Source of the DNA: Actinomycetota bacterium
GTDB taxonomy: Bacteria; Actinomycetota; Acidimicrobiia; Acidimicrobiales; JAMCPD01
Direction: 5' to 3'
Assembly: GCA_023379935.1 (NCBI GenBank)
Contig: JAMCPD010000011.1
Location: forward strand, 58,094 to 122,093
Length of the DNA: 64,000 nucleotides
Shown here: positions 1 through 7,506 of the stretch, piece by piece
Position numbering within the stretch: position 1 is the stretch's first letter
Layout: every line of letters starts with the position of its first letter
Position numbers and translations under genes: made by a program
Notes under the pieces: generated by a model
Databases searched by the model: none
Seen by the model: the letters and a program-made list of their open reading frames with translations, nothing else
What the model was told of the DNA's origin: nothing

Positions 1-4
1 TTGT

Positions 5-12
5 AAAGGAGG
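5..12 (+). promoter_or_regulatory. Strong ribosome binding site of sepF
   Basis: The eight bases AAAGGAGG match the anti-Shine-Dalgarno sequence well and lie six bases before a GTG codon at 19. This fixes the start of the first gene as GTG rather than an internal ATG. Confidence 0.85.
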
Positions 13-18
13 ATTGCT

Positions 19-654
19 GTGGCATCTGCGTTTGTGGAGCGTGCGATGGTCTATCTGGGACTGAAAGAACCTGAAGAGTTTTTTGATGACTCTGAGGACA
101 ACTATAACGGATCATATGCTTATCCCGATGGGGACAGTGACGATCAAGGTGATTACATTGAGGATGAGTATGACTCAAAGGATGAGTATGACCAAAAGGG
201 AGGCAAGAGTCCGATTGTAAAGCTCTTGCCGAATAATCACGATAGCCATACGAACAGATCTGAGACCGGAAGATCTGAGACCGGAAGAACTGAGACCGGA
301 AGAACTGAGACCGGAAGACCTCATGTAGATGCTCGCCCCCGTTCAGCAACGAGTAGTTCTTCAAAAATACCGGAACTACATTTGATGATTCCATCCCGTT
401 TTGCTGACAGCCAAGAACTATGTGATCGTATAAAAAACGGGCAGCCTGTTATAGTAAATCTTCAGGTGGTCGATGTGTCGTTAGAACGACGGATAATAGA
501 TTTTTCCAGCGGAGTTGCCTATGCTCTTGGAGGTGCGATGAAAAAAGTAACGGATCATGTATTTGTGATTACTCCTCCCGGAACTGTAGTGTCGGAAGAA
601 GAGCACAGCAGATTTACCAATAAAGGGGCAGAACACAACTATGATGAAGGGTAG
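19..654 (+). CDS. sepF: SepF cell division protein with repeat-containing linker
   Basis: 211 residues. SepF anchors the FtsZ ring to the membrane in Gram-positive bacteria and actinobacteria. The family fold occupies roughly residues 120-200, from MIPSRFADSQELCDRI through VIVNLQVVDVSLERRIIDF to VFVITPPGTVV. The N-terminus (MASAFVERAMVYLGL) fits the amphipathic membrane helix of the family. The linker between them is very acidic, holds an 18 bp tandem duplication (DEYDSK/DEYDQK, 163-198) and a 15 bp unit repeated four times (RSETG/RTETG, 256-315). Start is GTG with a near-perfect Shine-Dalgarno. yggT follows after 14 bases, as in actinobacterial division clusters; ftsZ would be expected just upstream, outside the window. 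Confidence 0.93.
   Translation: MASAFVERAMVYLGLKEPEEFFDDSEDNYNGSYAYPDGDSDDQGDYIEDEYDSKDEYDQKGGKSPIVKLLPNNHDSHTNRSETGRSETGRTETGRTETGRPHVDARPRSATSSSSKIPELHLMIPSRFADSQELCDRIKNGQPVIVNLQVVDVSLERRIIDFSSGVAYALGGAMKKVTDHVFVITPPGTVVSEEEHSRFTNKGAEHNYDEG
163..198 (+). repeat. 18 bp tandem duplication in sepF
   Basis: Two adjacent 18 bp units (163-180 and 181-198) encode DEYDSK and DEYDQK. They sit in the acidic linker and keep the reading frame. Confidence 0.9.
256..315 (+). repeat. 15 bp tandem repeat, four units, in sepF
   Basis: Units at 256, 271, 286 and 301. The first two read AGATCTGAGACCGGA and the last two AGAACTGAGACCGGA, so one base differs between pairs, and a partial fifth unit follows. 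The encoded pentapeptides are RSETG, RSETG, RTETG and RTETG. High identity between units suggests recent expansion. Confidence 0.97.
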
Positions 655-668
655 ATGCAGGTCAACTT

Positions 669-926
669 ATGATCCTTTTGTCCATCGTACGCCTGCTCCT
701 GCAAGTTTATGTCATTGTTCTGTTTGGGCGTGCGATTTTAAGTTGGTTTCCGGTTCATCCGGATTCCCCCTTATTCCCATTGACAAAAGTACTGTTTGAC
801 CTGACTGAACCTGTGCTTAGGCCTGTTCGGAAGATACTGCCCCCAGTTCAATTGGGCGGGGTTGGCTTGGATCTCTCTTTTTTAGTGGTACTTCTTGTCG
901 CTGAGTTTCTTATAGTAGCGCTGTGA
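669..926 (+). CDS. YggT family small membrane protein
   Basis: 85 residues, the usual size for the family, with two hydrophobic segments (about residues 3-25 and 64-85). The sequence ILSWFPVHPDSPL followed by a short loop with VRKILPPV is characteristic. YggT proteins are integral membrane proteins that commonly follow sepF in actinobacteria and other Gram-positives; the exact role is not established, with links to division and osmotic stress. It begins at ATG 14 bases after sepF and is probably cotranscribed. DivIVA, which often follows in this cluster, is absent here; a glycosyltransferase operon follows instead. Confidence 0.85.
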   Translation: MILLSIVRLLLQVYVIVLFGRAILSWFPVHPDSPLFPLTKVLFDLTEPVLRPVRKILPPVQLGGVGLDLSFLVVLLVAEFLIVAL

Positions 927-943
927 TATATTAATTATTCACC

Positions 944-2431
944 GTGCCTGGTTCTGCTTCTTCACTTTCTGTTTTGATCATGGCTCATTCAATGCCGCCT
1001 TATGAGTTTTCAGGCGTTCCATTAGTTGCGCATACTTATGCCAAAGGACTGATAAATCGAGGGTTTAGGGTAGGTGTTGTTTACCCAAGGCTAGATGATC
1101 CCACTTGGAAAAAGTTTACCATACAGTCTATCCCAGGAGAAGGATTCATACGCTACGAAGTCCCGTTTACCATCGCTCCAAAGCTTTGGCCGTTGCCCTT
1201 CGGTCCTCTGTCTCTTGCAGAAGGAGGTGATGAAGATGTTTCATCCAGTTTTTTCGGAATGGAACATCGTGGTGAGAACTGGTCAATAGGCGATGCCTCA
1301 ACTAAACAGGAGATACTGTCAAAGAGAGACGGACTGTTTGTCTCTGTATTGGAGCAGTTTTCTCCTGATATACTTCACGTAATAGACAATGTATATCTAC
1401 CGGTTGAGTGGCCTCAAGTGGCCAAGGAACAAGGGGTAAAAATTTTGCGGCATGTTTGTGGGGCAGAAGACATATGTGCCTTTATAGTTCCGTTTGATGA
1501 AAAAATATCTGAGGTATGCTCTAACCCGGGACCAAACTGTTGCAAAAAACGCTATCGTGAGATTCTATTAGAATCGCCTCCACTGTCTGAACCGCCTCTT
1601 GCCTCAGATGAACGCAGTTTGAGGTTAGCCAGCGACATTGCCGATAATGCCTTTGATGCCTTACTCCGCAAGCGAACTCAGGCTGCTGGACTGTTTGATA
1701 ACGTATATAACTCTGTCATATTTCCGACTAAGGGATTTTATGACTATTTCTGTTCCGCCCTGCCAATCAAGCATGTTAACATTAAAGTAGTACCCCATGG
1801 GATAAGTTATATCAAAAATCAGAATAATGCCTCGGCGCTGCATGAGGAACCAGAAGTTGAGTTGCCGAAAGAATTGCCACAGCTTGATAGTCCAAACGAT
1901 GAAAGGGTCAATCTTGTTTTTATGGGTTTTTTAGAGCCCCGGAAAGGGATAGGACTACTCGAGGATGCCTTCTTGAATCCCGCCCTTAAAGATCGCAAAG
2001 ATTATTGGTTGCATATTTTTGCCCCCGGTGACCTGTCATTATTGGGAGTATTAATGACAGCTAACCAAAATGTAATATATCACGGTGCATATGAACCAAC
2101 CCAGCTGCCGGAAATATTGGCCAAGATGAATGTCGGGCTTTCCGTATCGTTGTTTGAAACCTTTCACCGGGTGACGAGAGAGTATCTGCTTTTTGGACTG
2201 CCGGTTGTGGCGAGTAATATGTTTTGGGCTACTGATGTGGTCGTAGATCATGTGAACGGGATGGTATTTACACCCGGTGATGTGGGTGGATTGATAAAGA
2301 CGATCACAACCTTGCTTGATGACCCGAAGTTGTTGCACAAGTTGAGCGAAGGAGCCAAATCCACAAAAATATTCAGTGTGGATCAGGAACTGGATAAGAT
2401 AGTAGATATATATCAGGAGATATGCAGTTGA
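944..2431 (+). CDS. GT4-type glycosyltransferase with cysteine-rich insert
   Basis: 495 residues. The N-terminal half has the Rossmann-like opening of GT-B enzymes, including the glycine-containing EFSGVPLVAHTYAKGL. The C-terminal GT4 domain (about 320-480) shows MGFLEPRKGIGLLEDAF, an E-x7-E motif in ETFHRVTREYLLFGLPVVAS, and the usual nucleotide-sugar-binding end. It probably transfers a sugar from a nucleotide donor to a growing surface glycan in the cytoplasm. Residues 170-204 carry five cysteines (C172, C178, C192, C199, C200), resembling the cysteine-rich insert of some polysaccharide GT4 enzymes. Start is GTG at 944 with no visible Shine-Dalgarno but a TATATT box at 927-932, so the message may be leaderless. 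It overlaps the next gene by 10 bases. Confidence 0.82.
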   Translation: MPGSASSLSVLIMAHSMPPYEFSGVPLVAHTYAKGLINRGFRVGVVYPRLDDPTWKKFTIQSIPGEGFIRYEVPFTIAPKLWPLPFGPLSLAEGGDEDVSSSFFGMEHRGENWSIGDASTKQEILSKRDGLFVSVLEQFSPDILHVIDNVYLPVEWPQVAKEQGVKILRHVCGAEDICAFIVPFDEKISEVCSNPGPNCCKKRYREILLESPPLSEPPLASDERSLRLASDIADNAFDALLRKRTQAAGLFDNVYNSVIFPTKGFYDYFCSALPIKHVNIKVVPHGISYIKNQNNASALHEEPEVELPKELPQLDSPNDERVNLVFMGFLEPRKGIGLLEDAFLNPALKDRKDYWLHIFAPGDLSLLGVLMTANQNVIYHGAYEPTQLPEILAKMNVGLSVSLFETFHRVTREYLLFGLPVVASNMFWATDVVVDHVNGMVFTPGDVGGLIKTITTLLDDPKLLHKLSEGAKSTKIFSVDQELDKIVDIYQEICS

Positions 2432-3357
2432 CGACAGACATAGATTTCAACCAGAGAAACAGTCCAAGTCTTAATTCAGTTGCCATACAGGTTGTCTTAT
2501 TCAACAACTCCTATGAATCTGTAGAAAAGCTTCTCAGGGCTGTTTCTGTTTGTATACAAAATGTTGTCGATGCTGGAATAACAGTCCAGGTTTTTTTTGG
2601 TGACTGCTCAGCTTTGCCGGTGTTGTCCGATAATACTTTGGAAAGTCAAAAAGCCATCCTTATCCGATCAGGAGCCGATAGAGTTGTTTATGAAGTTTTC
2701 GATTCCAATCTGGGTCACGGTGGAGGACATAACCGGCTTGCCAAACTTCAGGCTACTTCAACTATTGTGATTATGAATCCCGATGTTTATCCGGCACCCA
2801 AGTCGCTCAACTATTTGTTAGAGGCTTTTTACGATCCAGCGGTAGGTATAGCTGAGGCGCGCCAGATACCGTTGGAGCATCCGAAAGATTTCGACATTAT
2901 GGATGGAACAACCAGTTGGGCCACAGGAACATTTATGGCAGTGCGAAGAGAGGCATTTGATTTAGTCAAAGGATTTGACAGTGATAACTTCTTCCTGCAC
3001 TGTGATGATGTTGATTTTTCGTGGAGAGTACGTTTGGCTGGATATAAAATCATCCATGTGCCGAAAGCGGTCATATTCCATGACAAGCATCCCGCTTGGC
3101 ATAAGGGACCAAAGGCCACGGCGGTAGAGATTCGCCAAGGCCTTGCGGGACGGCTAATGCTTGCTTGGAAGATGGGACGCACCGACATAGTAGAACAGAC
3201 TTTGGCGGATATAAATGCCAATCCGGATGCCGGTATAAAAAAGGTAGCGGCACAGTTCATAAGAAAGCGGGACTTGGGTGAACTGCCATTGCCGATACCC
3301 AATGCAAATACTGTTGCTGAATTTGTAGATGGTAACTATGGTCCGCATAGGTTTTGA
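2422..3357 (+). CDS. GT2 family glycosyltransferase (rhamnosyltransferase-like)
   Basis: 311 residues, a GT-A fold family 2 enzyme. IMNPDVYPAP supplies the N-P-D version of the metal-binding motif, and FLHCDDVDFSWRVRLAGYK is the acceptor-side acidic motif seen in rhamnosyl- and galactofuranosyltransferase-like members. The segment WATGTFMAVRREAF is typical of the family. The start ATG follows a good AGGAGA ribosome site and overlaps the preceding stop. The operon context suggests it extends the same glycan as its neighbours; the donor sugar cannot be read from the sequence. Confidence 0.82.
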   Translation: MQLTTDIDFNQRNSPSLNSVAIQVVLFNNSYESVEKLLRAVSVCIQNVVDAGITVQVFFGDCSALPVLSDNTLESQKAILIRSGADRVVYEVFDSNLGHGGGHNRLAKLQATSTIVIMNPDVYPAPKSLNYLLEAFYDPAVGIAEARQIPLEHPKDFDIMDGTTSWATGTFMAVRREAFDLVKGFDSDNFFLHCDDVDFSWRVRLAGYKIIHVPKAVIFHDKHPAWHKGPKATAVEIRQGLAGRLMLAWKMGRTDIVEQTLADINANPDAGIKKVAAQFIRKRDLGELPLPIPNANTVAEFVDGNYGPHRF

Positions 3358-3386
3358 AATACAGCCGAAGTTGAGAGGAAGTAGCA

Positions 3387-5207
3387 GTGCCCATTCAACA
3401 CAATGAATATCGATTTGAGTTTTCAAAAGACAGCGTTTATGACAGAGCATTGCGGTTGGTCGGACGTCTTTCATCCCCCCCGGGACTGCTTATTGATATA
3501 GGGTGCGGTTATGGACCCATAGCGGAGCCCGCATCTGATCTTGGTTTTCAATATATCGGACTTGACCTGGATACCCAATCGTTAGAAGATCTGAAACGCC
3601 GCGGTTTTGAAACACATCAAGTTGATTTGGACGATACCGCCGGGCTTTCTGACCTTCTCTCAGATCTTGTGCACCAAGTAAGAGTATCTGGAATATTGAT
3701 GTTGGATATTGTAGAACACCTCGTAAATCCTGAAGGTTTTTTAAAGGCTTTATCCGAAACTGTTGGGTTGGCGACCACCAACGCCGGTAACCCTATTTTT
3801 GTGGTTAGTATGCCAAATGTCGCCAATTTTGAGCTGGGCGCCAAACTGCTTTCCGGCAGGTGGGACATTACTTCAACAGGTTTATTGGATCGTACCCATT
3901 TGAGTTTCTTCACAGATAGGCGACTGTCTTCGCTTATGAGGAAACTAGCCTTGGTGGAGGTGGCAAGAGACGATGTCATAGCCTTGCCGACTCCCGATCA
4001 ACATTTTCCCGTAGATCATCCCGCAATAAATCCCGATACCACCTTAGGCGAATACCTTTTGTGGTTTAGAAACAGTTGCGATGTTTTTGGTTCAACCTAC
4101 CAGTTTGTTCGCGCGTATGCCCATCTGTCAACCGGGATAAACCTTACCGATACCCCAAACAGAAATGTTGCAGATAGGGAACCTTTTCTCACTGCGATGG
4201 TCTATGTTGAGGGTCCCGAGTTAGACAACTTGACAGAGTTGCTTTTGTGTTTAGCCGCACAGGATATCTCTGATAGTGAATTTGACATCTTGTTGCTGAC
4301 AAACTCCTTTGCTGCCCAGCTTATAGAAGATATAAAACTCTTACTGGACAGTTTTGGCAGCCACTTTGCGAATCGTGTAAAACTACTTACCGTTCCGTCT
4401 GATTCTGTCCAAAATGCTTACAACAGCGCCTTAGCAACCGTTACGTCCAGGTATGTGGCATTTTTAAGCGAATATGATCTTTTATGTTCCGACTGGGCAG
4501 TACGTTTTTTAGAGGCAACAGGCCCGGGGGCGGGTAAGGTTATTCTTACAAAAGGATGCGAGCGGTTCATATCAAAGCCCTCTGATGTGCAGGCCTTCTC
4601 GCCCTATACCGATGCCATTAAGGCTCCCTACATAACCATGAGTGGGTTGAATTGGTCAAACGGGTTAAAGCCGTTCGACCTGATTTTGGAGCTTTCAAAT
4701 CCGGGATCTGTTCCACTTGCTGCAGTTGGGTTTCCCTATACGCTGTTTTGTGATTTAAATTTGCGGTTTGATGAATCTTTAGTATTCAGTATTGAAAAAG
4801 GAGGAGGATGGGATGTATTTATAAAGGCCGTATTGATCTGCGGTGTGTATGAGTGTGAGTATATCACTGCTATACATCAACGCAGATTAACATCTCCAGT
4901 ATCCACCGATACCGTCTCAAACAGTGCAAAAATTGATAAACGTATGCATGAATTGACATTAACCAAATTGGATATGTATCCGCTGCTGCTCCCGGTGGGC
5001 AGTGCAACTGTGTTGTCTGCAACTGTACTTCCTACGACCGGCTTGATGCCAACCGTTTCCGAGGTTGATTCTTTGCGTGTAGCTTTGAATGATCAAAAGA
5101 GACAGTATCAAGAGATACTCAACTCCAGCTCTTGGAAGATAACCGGTCCTCTTAGATGGGTTGGCGGGTTACTGCGTAGGCTGAGATCGGTATGGGCAGT
5201 TAAGTGA
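3387..5207 (+). CDS. Methyltransferase fused to degenerate glycosyltransferase domain
   Basis: 606 residues with at least two modules. Residues 30-200 are a class I SAM-dependent methyltransferase: LLIDIGCGYGPIAE is motif I, and ILMLDIVEHLVNPEGF and VVSMPNVANFELG match later motifs of the UbiE/Methyltransf_23 type. Residues about 265-480 resemble a GT2 domain, but the usual DXD site reads FLSEYDLL, so catalysis is doubtful. The C-terminal 45 residues (SSSWKITGPLRWVGG) form an amphipathic tail common in actinobacterial glycan-assembly proteins. A 15 bp repeat lies at 5001-5045 in the linker. GTG start with GAGAGGAAG ribosome site; a GTGA overlap couples it to the next gene. Likely methylates or caps a glycan (inference). 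Confidence 0.75.
   Translation: MPIQHNEYRFEFSKDSVYDRALRLVGRLSSPPGLLIDIGCGYGPIAEPASDLGFQYIGLDLDTQSLEDLKRRGFETHQVDLDDTAGLSDLLSDLVHQVRVSGILMLDIVEHLVNPEGFLKALSETVGLATTNAGNPIFVVSMPNVANFELGAKLLSGRWDITSTGLLDRTHLSFFTDRRLSSLMRKLALVEVARDDVIALPTPDQHFPVDHPAINPDTTLGEYLLWFRNSCDVFGSTYQFVRAYAHLSTGINLTDTPNRNVADREPFLTAMVYVEGPELDNLTELLLCLAAQDISDSEFDILLLTNSFAAQLIEDIKLLLDSFGSHFANRVKLLTVPSDSVQNAYNSALATVTSRYVAFLSEYDLLCSDWAVRFLEATGPGAGKVILTKGCERFISKPSDVQAFSPYTDAIKAPYITMSGLNWSNGLKPFDLILELSNPGSVPLAAVGFPYTLFCDLNLRFDESLVFSIEKGGGWDVFIKAVLICGVYECEYITAIHQRRLTSPVSTDTVSNSAKIDKRMHELTLTKLDMYPLLLPVGSATVLSATVLPTTGLMPTVSEVDSLRVALNDQKRQYQEILNSSSWKITGPLRWVGGLLRRLRSVWAVK
5001..5045 (+). repeat. 15 bp tandem repeat in methyltransferase gene
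   Basis: Units at 5001-5015 and 5016-5030 encode SATVL twice. A third, diverged unit at 5031-5045 encodes PTTGL. The repeat is in frame and lies between the glycosyltransferase-like domain and the C-terminal tail. Confidence 0.8.
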
Positions 5208-7117
5208 CTTTGCGGCAAGAACAACAGCTTTTAACCGATTCTCTCGGGAATGCCGTTGCTATGATAGAGCTTTTATTAGCCGATTATTTAGCCCACTCTG
5301 TAAGTAATCAAGCTTTACCTGATCGACACAGTACAAAACTAACTCCTCAAGCTGATTGGAGCGGTTATGCAGATTGGTTTCAAACAACACACGTGAGGCA
5401 GGTTTTAGCTTCCCTAGCCGATAACAATCCGCCCGATATAGCCGTAAATCCTCTCTTTAGCATACTGTTGCCGGTTTATAAACCGCCGCTTGATTTCTTG
5501 GGGCGCTGTATCGATACAGTAAGAAGTCAGTCATATACGAACTGGGAGCTTTGTATATGCGATGATGCCTCAAATGATCCTATGGTCGATAAGCTGCTTA
5601 GAAAGGCTGTCAAAAAAGATAAGCGCATAAAGCTGGCCAAACACCAGAGCAATATGGGGATTTCAGCCGCAACCAATACGGCTTTGTCAATGGCGAAAGG
5701 TGATTTTGTCGCGTTTTTGGACCATGATGACGAACTCACCGACTATGCCTTGGCAAGCGTGGTTAAAGCCATCCAAACGTATCCAGAACTTGACATTGTC
5801 TATTCAGATGAGGACAAGATCGATGAAACCGGCAAGTTGTTCGGACCTTTTTTCAAGCCTGACTGGTCGCCGGATCTGTTGCTTACATGTGCTTACACCT
5901 GTCATTTCACAGTTATGCGGGGGGAGTTGGTAAGAGAGCTTGGGGGGTTGCGTTCCGAAGTGGACGGTGCGCAAGACTGGGATTTGATGATAAGAGCTTC
6001 GGAAAAAACAGATCGGATAGTTCATATTCCACAAATTCTTTATCACTGGCGAGCATGTGTGGGCTCTGCGGCTACCTCTTCGGATGCTAAGCCATGGGCT
6101 TACAAGGCTCAAGAAAAGGTATTAAGCGACGCGATGGAGCGTAGAGGTGAAGATTGCCGGATAGACTCCTCAATCCGCTTCCCCGGTTATCATTATGTGC
6201 GCAGACGGATAAGTGGCAATCCTCTGGTAAGTATAATAATTCCCTTTAAAGATCAGGCTAAGATGACGTGGAGATGTCTGGAATCTTTGAGTAAATCACC
6301 GGGGTATGACAGTTTTGAAGTTATATTAGTCAATAATGGATCGGTTGAGCTGGAGACCAAGGCGTTAATTCGCCAATTGACCCTTTCACCTGTACTGCCC
6401 TACGACAAACCTTCCATCCCGGCTCCTCGCATCAAAGTTTTAGACTATCCCAACCCGTTCAACTGGTCTGCCATTAATAACTTTGCTGTAGATTCATCTT
6501 CAGGGGAGCTGTTGCTGTTCTTGAATAATGATATTGAAGCCGTTTCCCCGGGATGGTTACATGCTATGGTGGAACAAGTTCAACGCCATGATGTTGGAGT
6601 AGTCGGCGCCAAACTGGTGTTTGCAGACGGTATAACTCAACATGCCGGCGTAGTCATAGGGTTGGGTGAAACAGGGATTGCCGCTCATTTCATGCATGGA
6701 ATATCTTCTGATGATCCGGGGTATATGGCGTTAGCACAGTATGTTAGAAACACTGCGGCAGTTACGGGAGCTTGTTTGATGACTAGGCGCCAAGTCTTTG
6801 AGAAGATGGAAGGTTTTGATGAGAGTATAGGCGTTGCTTTCAATGACATTGATTTTTGTTTGAGAGTCATAAAAGCCGGTTTTTGGGTGGTTTATACACC
6901 GTTGGCCGAGTTGATACACCATGAATCGCACAGTCGCGGCAAAAAAAATGATCAGATTGAGATAAAGATGTTTTGGAATCGCTGGAAGGATTTTATTATC
7001 GCTGGAGATCCCTGGTTCAGCCCCCATTTTAGTCTTAGGTCTTCAAACTGTGTCCTAAAACAACCAAAGGAGGAACAATGGCGGAAAAGCCTGATATCAA
7101 AGTACGAGAGCTTATAG
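5204..7117 (+). CDS. Tandem-domain GT2 glycosyltransferase
   Basis: 637 residues with two GT-A domains. The first (about 85-290) has FSILLPVYKPPLDFLGRCID, the DXD-type FLDHDDELTDYAL and YSDEDKID. The second (about 340-600) has VSIIIPFKDQ, LFLNNDIEAVSPGWL and the acceptor-site FNDIDFCLRVIKAG. Two-domain GT2 enzymes of this kind act in O-antigen-like or capsular polysaccharide assembly, sometimes adding two different sugars. The GTG start overlaps the previous stop in the four bases GTGA, which suggests translational coupling. The 3-prime end runs 40 bases past the start of the next gene. Confidence 0.85.
   Translation: MTLRQEQQLLTDSLGNAVAMIELLLADYLAHSVSNQALPDRHSTKLTPQADWSGYADWFQTTHVRQVLASLADNNPPDIAVNPLFSILLPVYKPPLDFLGRCIDTVRSQSYTNWELCICDDASNDPMVDKLLRKAVKKDKRIKLAKHQSNMGISAATNTALSMAKGDFVAFLDHDDELTDYALASVVKAIQTYPELDIVYSDEDKIDETGKLFGPFFKPDWSPDLLLTCAYTCHFTVMRGELVRELGGLRSEVDGAQDWDLMIRASEKTDRIVHIPQILYHWRACVGSAATSSDAKPWAYKAQEKVLSDAMERRGEDCRIDSSIRFPGYHYVRRRISGNPLVSIIIPFKDQAKMTWRCLESLSKSPGYDSFEVILVNNGSVELETKALIRQLTLSPVLPYDKPSIPAPRIKVLDYPNPFNWSAINNFAVDSSSGELLLFLNNDIEAVSPGWLHAMVEQVQRHDVGVVGAKLVFADGITQHAGVVIGLGETGIAAHFMHGISSDDPGYMALAQYVRNTAAVTGACLMTRRQVFEKMEGFDESIGVAFNDIDFCLRVIKAGFWVVYTPLAELIHHESHSRGKKNDQIEIKMFWNRWKDFIIAGDPWFSPHFSLRSSNCVLKQPKEEQWRKSLISKYESL
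7066..7073 (+). promoter_or_regulatory. Strong ribosome binding site inside a gene
   Basis: AAAGGAGG lies inside the end of the two-domain glycosyltransferase, four bases before ATG 7078. It decides the start of the downstream small gene despite the 40-base overlap. Confidence 0.8.
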
Positions 7118-7506
7118 AAAAAATAAACAGCAAGTTGGAGCTGTCAAGGAGAAGGATACTGCAGCCACTGCAAGCGTCTGAAGAATTAATATCATCAACC
7201 GATGCTGTTTATTTCGATTATCTCAATACCCACTGGGCAACTGCGCCACTTTTAGCCCCCCGTTCATCTTTGAAAAAGGCGCGTAGCTTAAAGGGTTTCA
7301 TAAGAGCAGTTTTTGAACGTTTCTTGTTTACAACCATGTACGATTATCTCCAGGAACAACAGGAGTTTCATGCCAATGTTGTGAGGGCATTCAATTCGCT
7401 CAACTCGCGTGTTACAACACTGGCTGAATCTTCATCCAAGTCCATTGATGCTTTGTATGTCGCTTATACGGAACTTTTGGATTTGATAGAAGAACAGCAT
7501 GTCTAA
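7078..7506 (+). CDS. Small helical protein of glycan operon, function unknown
   Basis: 142 residues, no recognised enzyme motif. The composition suggests long helices with coiled-coil character (IKVRELIEKINSKLELSRRR near the start, TTLAESSSKSIDALYVAYTELL near the end) separated by a basic stretch. Small helical proteins of this type commonly accompany methyltransferases and glycosyltransferases in actinobacterial polysaccharide clusters and may be assembly partners, which is inference. The start is set by a near-perfect Shine-Dalgarno, giving a 40-base overlap with the gene before it and an 8-base overlap with the one after. Confidence 0.65.
   Translation: MAEKPDIKVRELIEKINSKLELSRRRILQPLQASEELISSTDAVYFDYLNTHWATAPLLAPRSSLKKARSLKGFIRAVFERFLFTTMYDYLQEQQEFHANVVRAFNSLNSRVTTLAESSSKSIDALYVAYTELLDLIEEQHV

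Noticed and set aside
2829..3302. 157-codon minus-strand frame over a GT2 gene
   Set aside because: It is antisense to a recognised glycosyltransferase and shows no family motif or ribosome site.
7078..7117. Frameshift between two glycan genes
   Set aside because: The 40-base overlap could suggest a sequencing error, but both proteins have complete ends and the second has a perfect ribosome site.
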